The notes below the pieces were generated by a model. The model saw nothing but the letters and a program-made list of their open reading frames with translations. It ran no database searches and was not told the origin of the DNA. Positions 7,901 to 15,312 of a stretch of DNA of 37,439 nt are shown here, piece after piece; the stretch's first letter is position 1, and the number at the start of each line of letters is the position of its first letter. Location: NCBI GenBank assembly GCA_035639875.1, contig DASQXE010000184.1:1-37439 (forward strand), written 5' to 3'. The DNA comes from JAIBJP01 sp035639875. Lineage in GTDB: Bacteria > Actinomycetota > Thermoleophilia > Gaiellales > Gaiellaceae. The translations under genes were made by a program, and so were the position numbers.

Positions 7901-8163
7901 CCAACGGCGTCGTTTTCCTGCTCCTGGAGGACGAGCACGGCCAGGTGAACCTCGTGGTGCCGCCGACCGTGTACGAGCGCTATCGCGGTCTCGTCCGCGG
8001 TGAGCCTCTCCTTCTCGCCCGCGGACGGTTCGAGCGCTACGAGCGCAACCGCAACGTCCTCGTGGAGGAGTTCACGACCCTCGGCCCGCTCGCCCGGCAA
8101 GCCGCCAACGAAGCGGAGGTCGTAGCGGCGCTCCCCACCGCTCACCACTTCGGCCACCGTTAG
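4966..8163 (+). CDS. dnaE2: Error-prone DNA polymerase III alpha subunit DnaE2
   Basis: A 1065-residue C-family polymerase of DnaE2 length. Start ATG 4966 gives the normal MSYVELHCHSAYSFLDG opening; an upstream in-frame ATG... at 4903 would add an unrelated Pro/Arg-rich lead. The N-terminal PHP domain keeps its metal-ligand motifs (H7-C-H9, LTDHDG, TGDAH). The palm has PDIDLDF with catalytic D392 and D394, and KIDLLGLGM with D542. The C-terminus carries a helix-hairpin-helix region and an OB fold (about residues 960-1040) and lacks the long tail of replicative DnaE1. DnaE2 performs mutagenic translesion synthesis with ImuB. It is predicted to be co-transcribed with imuB from the LexA-controlled promoter; 85 nt separate it from the small upstream gene. 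High confidence in DnaE2 rather than DnaE1 because of the imuB linkage and size. Confidence 0.95.
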   Translation: MSYVELHCHSAYSFLDGASLPEELVVRAAELGYPALALTDHDGVYGSLEFAHAAKAVGLKSITGAEVTLADGSHVTLLVETPRGYANLCRLITAAHAQERLNPRLDPTFLTERNDGLVCLAGCARHGLAVRDPNAAARLARAFGRDRFFVELQRPYSRGDARRNAALRDLAAELGVRTIATGDAHAHHPRRAHLQDVLVAVKHKVPLEACEEERRGNEESVLLAPREAAARFPDDLDAVQATVDLAERLEFDLTQELGYRYPDFSDRADPADIQLARVCDRAFRERYRNGSTALRTRAAERLREELALIAELGLSGFFLLHWEVLELARDVSLEVRGPGSPRHLLPPGRGRGSSVGSIVCFLTGLSHVDPVAAGLALGRFLNRELVAVPDIDLDFPRDIREKLIVAVIEKYGPEHTALVASFSTYHSRGAIRDVGKALGLPPGELERLARLTEGNPRRVAEEIEHLPGAEVKLRSPRWRALGELAAEIGGLPRHLSQHPGGMVISTRPLIELVPVEPAAMEGRRTCQWDKDSCADAGFLKIDLLGLGMLSAVEECVDQIVSLRGETIDLSRIPLNDQAVFAEIQDADTVGLFQIESRAQMQSLLRTRPENLDDLTVQVALVRPGPIQGKAVHPYVERRQRIREDPNYVVPHDHPLLAECLAETLGAIIFQEQVLEVSMALAGFSVGEAEGLRRAMSRKRSADAIESYRERFYAGAAANGVDRAIAELVFSKINGFASFGFPKSHAAAFALLAYQSAWLRHYYPAEFLCALLNAQPMGFYPPASLVRDAQRRGVEVLPPDVNTSAGKCRIEGDAVRVGLGYIKGLGEDAAKAFVAERERAGRFRTVIELAQRSPLDRRALEALVASGACDSFGWPRRQLLWRLGLAPRSTSVGAQGAERQLALPLEPTSEIPELPEQTPWEKMLADYRTTSLSVGVHPLDLLRPHLPAEVVTSLDLADLEDKTPVAIAGLVVARQRPATANGVVFLLLEDEHGQVNLVVPPTVYERYRGLVRGEPLLLARGRFERYERNRNVLVEEFTTLGPLARQAANEAEVVAALPTAHHFGHR

Positions 8164-8172
8164 GGTGGGCGC

Positions 8173-9567
8173 GTGGCCGCCGCGCGCTCCCTTTGGCTGC
8201 AGGAGGCTCTCGCTCAGGAGCAGGCTGAGGTTGCTCCGGAGCTGACCGGCCGCGTCGAGGCCGACTTCTGCATCGTGGGCGGGGGTTACACCGGCCTTTG
8301 GACTGCCCTACGGCTCAAGGAGCTCGAGCCGGCCGCGTCGGTCGTCCTTCTGGACGCAGACATTTGCGGGGGCGGGCCGTCGGGGCGAAACGGCGGCTTC
8401 GCCCTCTCGTGGTGGCCGAAGATCGAGACGTTCGCCAAGCGTGTCGGGGAACCGGAAGCGTTCCGGTTGGTGATGGCCTCCGAGGACGCAATCGCCGAGA
8501 TCGGGAGCTTTTGCGCCACAGAGGGAATCGACGCGCACTTCCAGCAGGGAGGCTGGCTCTGGACGGCGACCTCGCCCGCGCAGGTTGGCGCCTGGGAGGC
8601 GGTCGTCCGCATCGCGGAGGCGCGCGGCGAGCGTCCGTTCGAGATTTTGAGCGCGGAGGAGGTGCAGGCGCGCACCGGCTCTTCCGTCCACCTGGGCGCC
8701 GCCTTCGAGCCGAAGGCGGCCACCGTCCAGCCTGCGCTCTTGGCGCGGGGGCTCCGGCGGATCGCGCTGGCGCGCGGCGTGCGGATCCACGAGCACTCGG
8801 AGATGGTCGAGCTCGATCGGGAGCAGGGCATCGTCCGTACCGAGCTCGGTTTCGTGCGCGCCGGCGCGATCGTGCTCGCCCTCAACGCGTGGGCGATCAA
8901 GATCCGCGAGCTTTCGCGGGCGCTCGTCGCCGTCTCGAGCGACATGGTGGCCACCGCGCCGATGGCCGAGAGACTCAACCAAAGTGGCTGGACCGGCGGC
9001 GAGGCGATTTCGAACGCGCGTCTGCTCGTCCACTACTACAGAACGACGCGCGACGGACGAATCGCCTTCGGGCGCGGCGGCGGGCGGCTCGCATACGACA
9101 GCCGCGTGAACTCGAACTTCGATTACAGCGCGGCGCAGACGAAGACGCTGCTCGACGATCTCGTGCGTCTCGTGCCGGCAGCCCAAGGGATTCCCGTCAC
9201 GAGCGCGTGGGGCGGTCCCATCGATCGCACGCCGGATGGACTGCCCTTTTGCGGCCGGCTACCGGGCCCGCGCCGGATCGTCTACGCGGCCGGCTACTCC
9301 GGGAACGGAGTCGCGCCGTCGCTCACCCTGGCGAAGATCCTCGCGTCGAGCGCCCTCGGGCGCGACGACGAGTGGGCGGGCGCCGGGATCAACCGCGGCG
9401 CGCGCGTGCGCTTTCCGCCGGAGCCGATTCGGTTCGTCGGCGGTCTGGTCGTTCGCGGCGCCGTCCGGCGCAAAGAGGGGCGCGAGGACCGCGGCCTGGG
9501 CGTCGACCCCGTGACGCGAGCCCTGGCCGGGCTCGCGCCACAGGGTTTCTTCAGGGTCTCGCGCTAG
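8173..9567 (+). CDS. FAD-dependent amine/amino-acid oxidoreductase (DAO family)
   Basis: A 464-residue flavoprotein of the DAO (D-amino-acid oxidase/glycine oxidase/PuuB-like) family. The FAD-binding Rossmann motif VGGGYTGLWTA lies at residues 35-45, the acidic end of the second strand at Asp61, and the GGGPSGRNGGF segment (66-76) is typical of PuuB/OrdL-like oxidoreductases. The C-terminal GYSGNGVAPS block is the usual FAD-contacting end. Such enzymes oxidise primary or secondary amines (gamma-glutamylputrescine, sarcosine, N-methyl amino acids); the substrate cannot be fixed from sequence. The GTG start at 8173 is preceded by AGGGTGGG and sits 9 nt after dnaE2. No polyamine gene is near. 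Its TAG stop overlaps the stop of the convergent subtilase inside a CTAG. Confidence 0.85.
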   Translation: MAAARSLWLQEALAQEQAEVAPELTGRVEADFCIVGGGYTGLWTALRLKELEPAASVVLLDADICGGGPSGRNGGFALSWWPKIETFAKRVGEPEAFRLVMASEDAIAEIGSFCATEGIDAHFQQGGWLWTATSPAQVGAWEAVVRIAEARGERPFEILSAEEVQARTGSSVHLGAAFEPKAATVQPALLARGLRRIALARGVRIHEHSEMVELDREQGIVRTELGFVRAGAIVLALNAWAIKIRELSRALVAVSSDMVATAPMAERLNQSGWTGGEAISNARLLVHYYRTTRDGRIAFGRGGGRLAYDSRVNSNFDYSAAQTKTLLDDLVRLVPAAQGIPVTSAWGGPIDRTPDGLPFCGRLPGPRRIVYAAGYSGNGVAPSLTLAKILASSALGRDDEWAGAGINRGARVRFPPEPIRFVGGLVVRGAVRRKEGREDRGLGVDPVTRALAGLAPQGFFRVSR

Positions 9568-10790
9568 TAACCGCCGGCGTAGACGAGGCTTCCGTAGTAG
9601 CGGCCGGAGACTCCGGCAAAGCCGTAGCTCGCCGGCTGAGCGGCGGCGTCGCTGCGCAGCTTGGTGATGATTTGGGACGGCGTCCCGGTGCACGCACCGC
9701 TCCAGATGCAAAGCGCGGCTGTCCCCGCGACATGCGGCGACGCCATGCTCGTGCCCGAGATGGTGCTGTAGCCGCCGCCCTTCCACGTCGAGAGGATGCA
9801 GACGCCCGGCGCGGCGATCGTGTGGTTGGCGTCGGCGGACCCCGATGTCGTGAAGTTGGAGAAGTCCGCGGCGGTGTCGTCGACGTCGGCACGGCATGTC
9901 GCTGCGCTCCCGCCGCCCGGCGCGCCGTTGAAATCGGCGATTGCAGTGACGGTCAGTACCTGGTCGTACGCCGCGGGCACGAAGCTGCTGAAGTTCGCGT
10001 TGCTGTTTCCCGCCGCCACGACGTACGTGACGCCGGCGGCGACCGAGTTGCAGATCGCCTGGTGGAGCGTGCTGGACGCGCAGGAGCCATCGGAACCCGA
10101 GCCGCCGAGACTCATGTTCGCCACCCTGATCCCGTTCGAGGCGGCGTTCGCCGTCACCCAGTTGACGCCGCAAATCACGCTCGACCAGGAGCCGGAACCA
10201 GAGTTGTTGAGAACGCGCACGGCGTAGAGCGGCGCTCCGGGCGCCATTCCGACCACGCCGCTGCCGTCGTCCTTGGCGGCGATGGTACCCGCCACGTGCG
10301 TGCCGTGGCCGTTTCCGTCCCTGTAGCTCTGCCCCGTGGAGCAGTTCTTGCCGCCGACGACGTTCAGGTCAGGGTGCGACGTGTCAATCCCTGTGTCGAT
10401 CACGGCCACCGCCGTGCCGACCGTGCCGCTCCCGTTGCCCGAGATCGTGCTCGAGGCGTCCCCCTGGATGCGATTGACGCCTGTCGGCAGGGTCTGGGTT
10501 AAAGCGTGGACCGTACGGTCCGCCGAAACGAAGGCCACGCGCCGGTCGGCGCGCACGGCGGCGAGCCCCGCCGGAGTCAGGCGCGCGGCGTAGCCGTTCA
10601 GAGCCGTGCGGTACGTGTAGAGGACGTCTGCGCCGGCTAAGCGCGCGTGGTCGCGCGCGACGGCGCGCCCGTCGTAGCCGGCCTTCACGACGACGATGTA
10701 CTGCCCGGGGATGCGCCCGCCGAGCGCGGTGCCGGCGAGCCCCAGAGCAGCTGTGAACACGGCGAGCACAAGCAAGAGACGAGGCCCCAT
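9564..10790 (-). CDS. Secreted S8 (subtilisin-like) serine protease
   Basis: A 408-residue extracellular subtilase. It has a signal peptide (hydrophobic residues 4-23), an I9-type inhibitor propeptide (QYIVVVKAG to about residue 95) and the catalytic domain. The triad is complete: Asp132 in AVIDTGID, His162 in GHGTHVAG and Ser348 in GTSMASPHVAG, with oxyanion Asn262 in AAGNS. Several cysteines in the mature part suggest disulfides. There is no C-terminal anchor. The ATG at 10790 has a strong GAGGAGAGGAA ribosome-binding site. It is likely a nutritional or cell-surface-processing protease. Its stop shares CTAG with the FAD oxidoreductase. Confidence 0.95.
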   Translation of the reverse strand: MGPRLLLVLAVFTAALGLAGTALGGRIPGQYIVVVKAGYDGRAVARDHARLAGADVLYTYRTALNGYAARLTPAGLAAVRADRRVAFVSADRTVHALTQTLPTGVNRIQGDASSTISGNGSGTVGTAVAVIDTGIDTSHPDLNVVGGKNCSTGQSYRDGNGHGTHVAGTIAAKDDGSGVVGMAPGAPLYAVRVLNNSGSGSWSSVICGVNWVTANAASNGIRVANMSLGGSGSDGSCASSTLHQAICNSVAAGVTYVVAAGNSNANFSSFVPAAYDQVLTVTAIADFNGAPGGGSAATCRADVDDTAADFSNFTTSGSADANHTIAAPGVCILSTWKGGGYSTISGTSMASPHVAGTAALCIWSGACTGTPSQIITKLRSDAAAQPASYGFAGVSGRYYGSLVYAGGY

Positions 10791-10844
10791 CGATTCCTCT
10801 CCTCGGAAGTTTGACGACGCCCCATGGTGACACGCTCCCGCCGG

Positions 10845-11147
10845 TTAGTCGAGTTCGAGGCCAAAGCGCGGTAGACGCCGACGCACGCTGTCGTTGAAGA
10901 GCAGGCGGTATTCGTCGGCGGCCTCTTCGTCGAGCGTCGCCGCGTAGTTGTCACGGAGCTCGACGAGCTCGTCGGTGGCGGTCTCGACGAGGTCGAGAAA
11001 GTCGCCGTAGCGTTCCTCAGCCTCGCCGCGGGGGGCCCGGTTGTAGGCGAGCAGGGCCGCCTCCACATCGGCTATCAAACCCGCATGCTCGGCTGCGAAC
11101 AGCTCGAGCTGGCGCTCGATCAAGTCGACGAACCGCCCGCCGGCCAC
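10845..11147 (-). CDS. Conserved-looking small helical protein of unknown function
   Basis: A 100-residue soluble protein, rich in Glu, Asp, Leu and Ala and predicted to be almost entirely helical (QLELFAAEHAGL, AEERYGDFLDLVETATDEL, LRDNYAATLDEEAADEY). I do not recognise a family. Codon use and amino-acid mix look like real coding sequence. The GTG start at 11147 lies only 19 bp from the start of the divergent EEP-family gene, so both promoters must be packed into a very short segment or overlap coding sequence. A four-helix-bundle or coiled-coil scaffold is a guess. Confidence 0.75.
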   Translation of the reverse strand: MAGGRFVDLIERQLELFAAEHAGLIADVEAALLAYNRAPRGEAEERYGDFLDLVETATDELVELRDNYAATLDEEAADEYRLLFNDSVRRRLPRFGLELD

Positions 11148-11166
11148 TTAATAGACTGCTCCCGTT

Positions 11167-11886
11167 TTGCGCCTGCTCGTCCGCACGTGGAACGTGTATC
11201 ACGGGCGCACTCATCCGAAGTCCAACCGAACGTATCTGGAGCGGATGGTGCGGCTCGTCAGCCTGGACGCGCCCGACGTGGTGGCGCTGCAGGAAGTGCC
11301 TCTGTGGGCTCTGGGGCGGCTGGAGCGCTGGAGCGGCATGCGCCCGCTGTGGGCGATCACGGTCCCCGGATTCCTCGGGCCCGCGGCGCGGTTCGTCACC
11401 GACCTCGATCCGGCTCGGGTTCGCTTCACGGTCGCAGGCCAGGCGAACGCCCTTCTCCTCAACCCGCGCTTCGAGGTCGACGAGCATCGGGTCTTCGTCC
11501 TCAACCCCGAGGTCTCGCGGTGGAACTGGATCTTCCAGGGACGGCAGCGCCGGGTTTGCCAGGCCGCCGGCGTGGACGCGGGCGGCGAGCGGTTCGTGGT
11601 GGCGAACCTGCACGCGACGAACAACGAGGAGCACGCGCGCGTCGAGGTTGGCATCGCCGCCGAGTTCGTCGCCGCGGCGGACCGCTGCGTTCTCTGCGGA
11701 GACTTCAACGTGCCGCGCTTCACGGTGCCTGATTACTCGCCGCCGATCGACGGCATCGACCAGATCCTCGTCCGGGGAGGCCACCTGGAGTCGGGTCCCG
11801 AGGCCTGGCCGGCGGCTCGGCGCCGCGTCGACGGACGACTTCTCTCCGACCACGCTCCCGTCGAGGCCCTGATCTCGTGGACTTGA
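11167..11886 (+). CDS. Endonuclease/exonuclease/phosphatase (EEP) fold hydrolase
   Basis: A 239-residue EEP-superfamily enzyme with all metal and catalytic motifs: TWNVYHG near the N-terminus, LQEVP (Glu ligand), ANLHATN, CGDFNVPR (Asp/Asn pair) and the C-terminal SDHAPVEA with the catalytic His. The family includes metal-dependent DNases and lipid or nucleotide phosphodiesterases; no signal peptide or TM segment is present, so a cytosolic nuclease or phosphatase is likely. The start is TTG 11167, since the fold begins at RLLVRTWN; a TAGACT hexamer ends 9 nt upstream. Its last 10 nt overlap the next gene (aminotransferase GTG at 11877), indicating translational coupling. Confidence 0.88.
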   Translation: MRLLVRTWNVYHGRTHPKSNRTYLERMVRLVSLDAPDVVALQEVPLWALGRLERWSGMRPLWAITVPGFLGPAARFVTDLDPARVRFTVAGQANALLLNPRFEVDEHRVFVLNPEVSRWNWIFQGRQRRVCQAAGVDAGGERFVVANLHATNNEEHARVEVGIAAEFVAAADRCVLCGDFNVPRFTVPDYSPPIDGIDQILVRGGHLESGPEAWPAARRRVDGRLLSDHAPVEALISWT

Positions 11887-12968
11887 AAGCCGTACGCGCC
11901 GGGCTGCCCGTCCTCGAGCGCTACGCGTACCTGAACGCCGGGACGAACGGGCCCCTGCCGGCGCGGAGCGCCGAAGCCATGATCCGAGCGGTCGAGCGCG
12001 ACCTCCGCGAAGGCCGCTCGAGCAAGGTCTATTTCGAGACGATGCTCGAGCGGCGCGAACAGGTGCGCGCCGCGCTCGCGCGGGTCCTCGGCGCGCGGCC
12101 CGAGGACGTCGCCCTCGCCAGCTCGACGACGGAAGGGTGCAACCTCGTCTACACCGGGCTCGGCATCGGCCCCGGGATCGAGGTCGTGACCACCGATTCC
12201 GAGCACCCGGGCCTCTTCGGAGGCCTGAAGACCTCGGGCGCCGACCTCGTCGTCGTTCCGCTCCGCGACCTTCCCGTCCGCGAAGCCGGCGCCGCGCTCG
12301 CCGCAGCGGTCACCGAGAGGACGCGGCTGATCGCGCTCTCGCACGTCTCCTGGCTCACGGGAGCAGTGTTCCCCGTCGAAGAGCTCGGGGGCCGCGGCGT
12401 GCCCGTGCTCGTCGACGGCGCACAGGCGGCGGGCGCGATTCCGGTGGACGTCGAAGCGTTGAACTGCGACTTCTACACCGTCTCCGCCCAAAAATGGCTC
12501 CTCGGCCCCGACGTCACGGGCGGGCTCTGGATGCGACCTGGGCGCGCCGAAGAGCTGCGCATGACGTTTCCGTCCTACGGAAGTTGGGATTGGGAGGCGG
12601 AGGAGCTGTACACGCCTCGCGTGGGCGCGGGCCGCTTCGATCCGGGCTGGACGCCGTCGCCGTCCGCCGTCGGCTTGCTGGAATCGCTTGCGTTCGCGGA
12701 CGAAGCGGGCGACGAGCGGTTTGATCACGCCCGTGCGATGGCCGAGCGATGTCGCGAGCTGCTCGCCGAGCGCTTCGAGGTCCTCACGGAGCCGAATCAG
12801 GCGACCCTGGTGACCTGGAAAGCCGAAGGCGACGCGACCGCGGCCGTCGCCCGCCTCGCCGACGCGGACGTGATCGTCCGGGAGGTGCCGGAGCTCGGCT
12901 GGCTCCGCGCCTCGTGCGGCTTCTGGACGAGCGAGGAGGACTTGCAGGGCCTCCTCGACGCGCTTTAG
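11877..12968 (+). CDS. Class V aminotransferase / cysteine desulfurase-like PLP enzyme
   Basis: A 363-residue fold-type I PLP enzyme. Landmarks are the N-terminal YLNAGTNGP, SSTTEGCN phosphate-binding segment (82-89), the SHVSWLTG block (155-162), the cofactor aspartate in LVDGAQAAG (Asp180) and the Schiff-base lysine in SAQKWLLGP (Lys206). The group holds isopenicillin-N epimerase-like proteins, kynureninase-like enzymes and cysteine desulfurases. No catalytic cysteine loop typical of IscS/SufS is evident, so a desulfurase role is not favoured. The GTG start at 11877 lies within the end of the upstream EEP gene. Substrate unknown. Confidence 0.88.
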   Translation: MDLKAVRAGLPVLERYAYLNAGTNGPLPARSAEAMIRAVERDLREGRSSKVYFETMLERREQVRAALARVLGARPEDVALASSTTEGCNLVYTGLGIGPGIEVVTTDSEHPGLFGGLKTSGADLVVVPLRDLPVREAGAALAAAVTERTRLIALSHVSWLTGAVFPVEELGGRGVPVLVDGAQAAGAIPVDVEALNCDFYTVSAQKWLLGPDVTGGLWMRPGRAEELRMTFPSYGSWDWEAEELYTPRVGAGRFDPGWTPSPSAVGLLESLAFADEAGDERFDHARAMAERCRELLAERFEVLTEPNQATLVTWKAEGDATAAVARLADADVIVREVPELGWLRASCGFWTSEEDLQGLLDAL

Positions 12969-12996
12969 AGCCCCGTCCGAGGGCCGATAAGAACAG

Positions 12997-13236
12997 GTGA
13001 GGGTCCGGCTCCTCCCCGTCTTGACGGTCTTTGTGCTGGCGGGATGCGGTGTGCTCGGCGACGAGCCGAAAGCTCCACGGGTGGTGACGGGCGAGGATCT
13101 AGCCGTCATGGTTCTCGTCCGCTCGGGGTCCCTCATCGGCAGCGTCACCGCGGTCGGAAGAGGCAACGAGCTGAATCCGAGGGACGTCATCGCCCTCATC
13201 CCGAAGCTGCGAGCGCGCCTACGGGCAGCCGGCTAA
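12997..13236 (+). CDS. Small predicted lipoprotein
   Basis: A 79-residue protein with a lipoprotein signal: basic MRVR, hydrophobic LLPVLTVFV, lipobox LAGC with Cys17 as the predicted acylated residue (processed by Lgt and by LspA, which is encoded downstream in this window). The mature part of about 63 residues has no family I recognise; it ends in a basic amphipathic stretch. GTG start at 12997, 28 nt after the aminotransferase gene. The TAA stop overlaps the TAG of the convergent HD gene in CTAA (13233-13236). Confidence 0.7.
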   Translation: MRVRLLPVLTVFVLAGCGVLGDEPKAPRVVTGEDLAVMVLVRSGSLIGSVTAVGRGNELNPRDVIALIPKLRARLRAAG

Positions 13237-13799
13237 GCGGAGGTTCGGAGGCCGAGCTCGCCCGCGATGGGACGCATCGCCGCGGTCACGTTGGCAATGT
13301 GCTCGTCGAGGTCGAGCCCGAGCTCCTCGGCTCCGCGATAGACCTCGTCCCGGTGAACGCCCGCCGCGAACGAGGGCTGCTTCAGCTTCTTCCGGACGGA
13401 CTTCGGCTCGAGCGTCTCGATCCCGTCGGGACGGACGAGGCCACACGCGTGGATGAAGCCCGCGAGCTCGTCGCACGCGAAGAGCGTCTTCTTGAGCTTC
13501 GTGTCCCGCGGCATCGCCAGGTGTTCGGCGTGGGAGAGGACGGTCTCGATCAGCTCGTCCGGGTATCCCTCTTCGCGCAGGATCGGCGCTCCTTCCTGCG
13601 GGTGCTTGTCGAGCGTCGGGTGAATCTCGTAGTCGAAGTCGTGCAACAGGGCGGCGGCACGCCAAAACTCCTCGTCTTCGCCGTTCTGGCGCGCGTAGAA
13701 GCCGACCGCCGCCTCGACGGCCAGCGCGTGACGCAGGAGCGCCGGGCTCTTGGTGTAACCCGTGAGGGTTTCCCAGGCGCGCTCGCGGGTGACCTCCAT
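13233..13799 (-). CDS. HD-domain metal-dependent phosphohydrolase
   Basis: A 188-residue HD-superfamily protein. Metal ligands expected for the fold are present: His24 (LLRHAL), the His53-Asp54 doublet (LLHDFDYEIHP), and His90/His93 (LSHAEHL). It resembles the stand-alone HDIG-like hydrolases that act on nucleotides or small phosphoesters; the substrate is unknown. It has no membrane segment. The ATG at 13799 has no Shine-Dalgarno, but a TATCCT hexamer ends 10 nt upstream on its strand, overlapping a TAGGAT that points towards murA. It is divergent from murA and convergent with the small lipoprotein. Confidence 0.88.
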   Translation of the reverse strand: MEVTRERAWETLTGYTKSPALLRHALAVEAAVGFYARQNGEDEEFWRAAALLHDFDYEIHPTLDKHPQEGAPILREEGYPDELIETVLSHAEHLAMPRDTKLKKTLFACDELAGFIHACGLVRPDGIETLEPKSVRKKLKQPSFAAGVHRDEVYRGAEELGLDLDEHIANVTAAMRPIAGELGLRTSA

Positions 13800-13808
13800 C
13801 GGGCGGAG

Positions 13809-13815
13809 TAGGATA
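13809..13815. promoter_or_regulatory. Candidate overlapping back-to-back -10 elements between the HD gene and murA
   Basis: TAGGATA reads as TAGGAT (13809-13814) towards murA and TATCCT (13815-13810) towards the HD gene. Both fit the TANNNT pattern. No good -35 was found for either, so support is modest. Confidence 0.3.
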
Positions 13816-13859
13816 CCGTCCCGCGCCCGTTTCTCCGTCCGGGGTCAGGAATACCGCCA

Positions 13860-15173
13860 ATGCCGCAAACCCTCGTTTCCGACGCCCTCGTGGAGGCCTT
13901 CGTCATCGAAGGCGGCCGGCCGCTGAATGGCACCATCCGCGCCGCCGGCAACAAGAACGCTGCCCTGCCGATCGTTGCCGCCTGCTTGCTCACGGACGAG
14001 CCCGTGACCCTCACGAACGTGCCCACGATCCGCGACGTCGAGACAATGGTCGAGCTCGTCGCCGACCTGGGCGTCGACGTGGAGCACGTGGGCCCGGGGG
14101 AGATTCGCATCCAGGCGGGCTCGCTCAGGAAGCGCGAGCTCGACGAGGAGCTCTGCAGCCGGATTCGAGCGTCGATCCTCGTCTCCGGGCCGCTCCTCGC
14201 CCGGTACGGCGAGGCGATCGTGCCGCCGCCCGGCGGTGACGTCATCGGCCGCCGGCGGCTCGACACGCACATCCACGCCCTCACGCGGCTAGGGGCCGAC
14301 ATCCACGTGAACCGCCGGTACACGATGCGCGCGGAACGCCTGCGCGGGGCACGGATCTTCCTCGACGAGGCGTCCGTCACGGGGACGGAGAACGCCGTCA
14401 TGGCGGCCGTCCTCGCCGAGGGGGAAACGCGGATCGCCAACGCCGCGAGCGAGCCGCACGTGCAGGATCTCTGCCGCTTTCTGGTCTCGCTCGGCGCCGA
14501 GATCGACGGGATCGGCTCGAACGTGCTCACGATCCGCGGGGTCGAGAGCCTGCACGGGGGCGAATGGCGCATCTGCCCCGATCACATCGAGGTCGCGAGC
14601 TTCATCGGCCTGGCCGCCGTCACGGACGGCGAGATCCTCATCGAGGACGTGGTGGCGGAACACATGTCGGCGATCTGGCCCGGGTTCGCCCGCCTCGGCG
14701 TCGGCTGGGAGCGCGGCGAGCATTCGGTGCGGGTTCCCGGCCGCCAGGAGCTCGTAATCAAGGACGACATCGGCTCTCAGATCCCGAAGATCGAGGATGG
14801 GCCCTGGCCCGCCTTCCCCGCCGACCTGACTTCCATCGCCCTTGCCGTCGCCACGCAGGCGCGCGGCACCGTCCTCATCTTCGAGAAGATGTTCGAGAAC
14901 CGCCTGTTCTTCGTCGACAAGCTGGTCGGCATGGGCGCGCGCATCATCCTCTGCGACCCCCACCGTGCGGTCGTCAGCGGTCCATGCAGGCTCTACGGCG
15001 ATCGCATGGAGAGCCCCGACATTCGCGCCGGCATGGCGATGCTGATCGCCAGCCTGTGCGCGGAAGGAACATCGACGATCGGCAACGTGGGGCAGATCGA
15101 CCGCGGGTACGAGCGGATCGACGAGCGCCTGCGCGGTCTCGGCGCCAGCATCGAGCGCATCGAAGCCGCGTGA
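13860..15173 (+). CDS. murA: UDP-N-acetylglucosamine 1-carboxyvinyltransferase with Asp in place of the catalytic Cys
   Basis: A 437-residue EPSP-synthase-fold enzyme that catalyses the first committed step of peptidoglycan synthesis (enolpyruvyl transfer from PEP to UDP-GlcNAc) in the cytoplasm. Substrate-binding motifs are intact: AGNKNAALP (residues 29-37), RASILVSGPLLAR (103-115), TGTENAVMAA. In the active-site loop the usual GGC is GGD: PPPGGDVIG puts Asp127 (codon 14238-14240, GAC) where the fosfomycin-alkylated Cys115 of E. coli sits. The same Cys-to-Asp change is known in Mycobacterium tuberculosis MurA and causes intrinsic fosfomycin resistance. Start ATG 13860 has AGGA 9 nt upstream. 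The gene stands alone, away from a dcw cluster; a second MurA-like paralogue elsewhere cannot be excluded. Confidence 0.95.
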   Translation: MPQTLVSDALVEAFVIEGGRPLNGTIRAAGNKNAALPIVAACLLTDEPVTLTNVPTIRDVETMVELVADLGVDVEHVGPGEIRIQAGSLRKRELDEELCSRIRASILVSGPLLARYGEAIVPPPGGDVIGRRRLDTHIHALTRLGADIHVNRRYTMRAERLRGARIFLDEASVTGTENAVMAAVLAEGETRIANAASEPHVQDLCRFLVSLGAEIDGIGSNVLTIRGVESLHGGEWRICPDHIEVASFIGLAAVTDGEILIEDVVAEHMSAIWPGFARLGVGWERGEHSVRVPGRQELVIKDDIGSQIPKIEDGPWPAFPADLTSIALAVATQARGTVLIFEKMFENRLFFVDKLVGMGARIILCDPHRAVVSGPCRLYGDRMESPDIRAGMAMLIASLCAEGTSTIGNVGQIDRGYERIDERLRGLGASIERIEAA

Positions 15174-15250
15174 CGGTCGCTCGCCTCCGGCTCGCTCACC
15201 GTGTCATTCCGGACGCGTCAGCGTTCCCACGAGCCCCCTTCTTTGATTCA

Positions 15251-15276
15251 GTGAGGGAACCTCCCGGTTCCCTCAC
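15251..15276. terminator. Perfect 10-bp hairpin between murA and ridA
   Basis: GTGAGGGAAC (15251-15260) and GTTCCCTCAC (15267-15276) pair perfectly around the 6-nt loop CTCCCG. It lies 78 nt after the murA stop and 36 nt before ridA. There is no T-run on either side, so it may be a U-less terminator, an mRNA-stabilising hairpin or an attenuator. Confidence 0.5.
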
Positions 15277-15312
15277 ACACCTTCCACATACTCATTGGCC
15301 GCGGAGCGTCCA

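Noticed and set aside
8298..10502. 734-codon + strand frame across the oxidoreductase and subtilase
   Set aside because: Runs through two well-supported genes in another frame; Arg-rich with no motif.
11877..12968. Assignment of the PLP enzyme as an IscS/SufS cysteine desulfurase
   Set aside because: No clear catalytic Cys loop and no iron-sulfur partner gene nearby; kept as a general class V aminotransferase.
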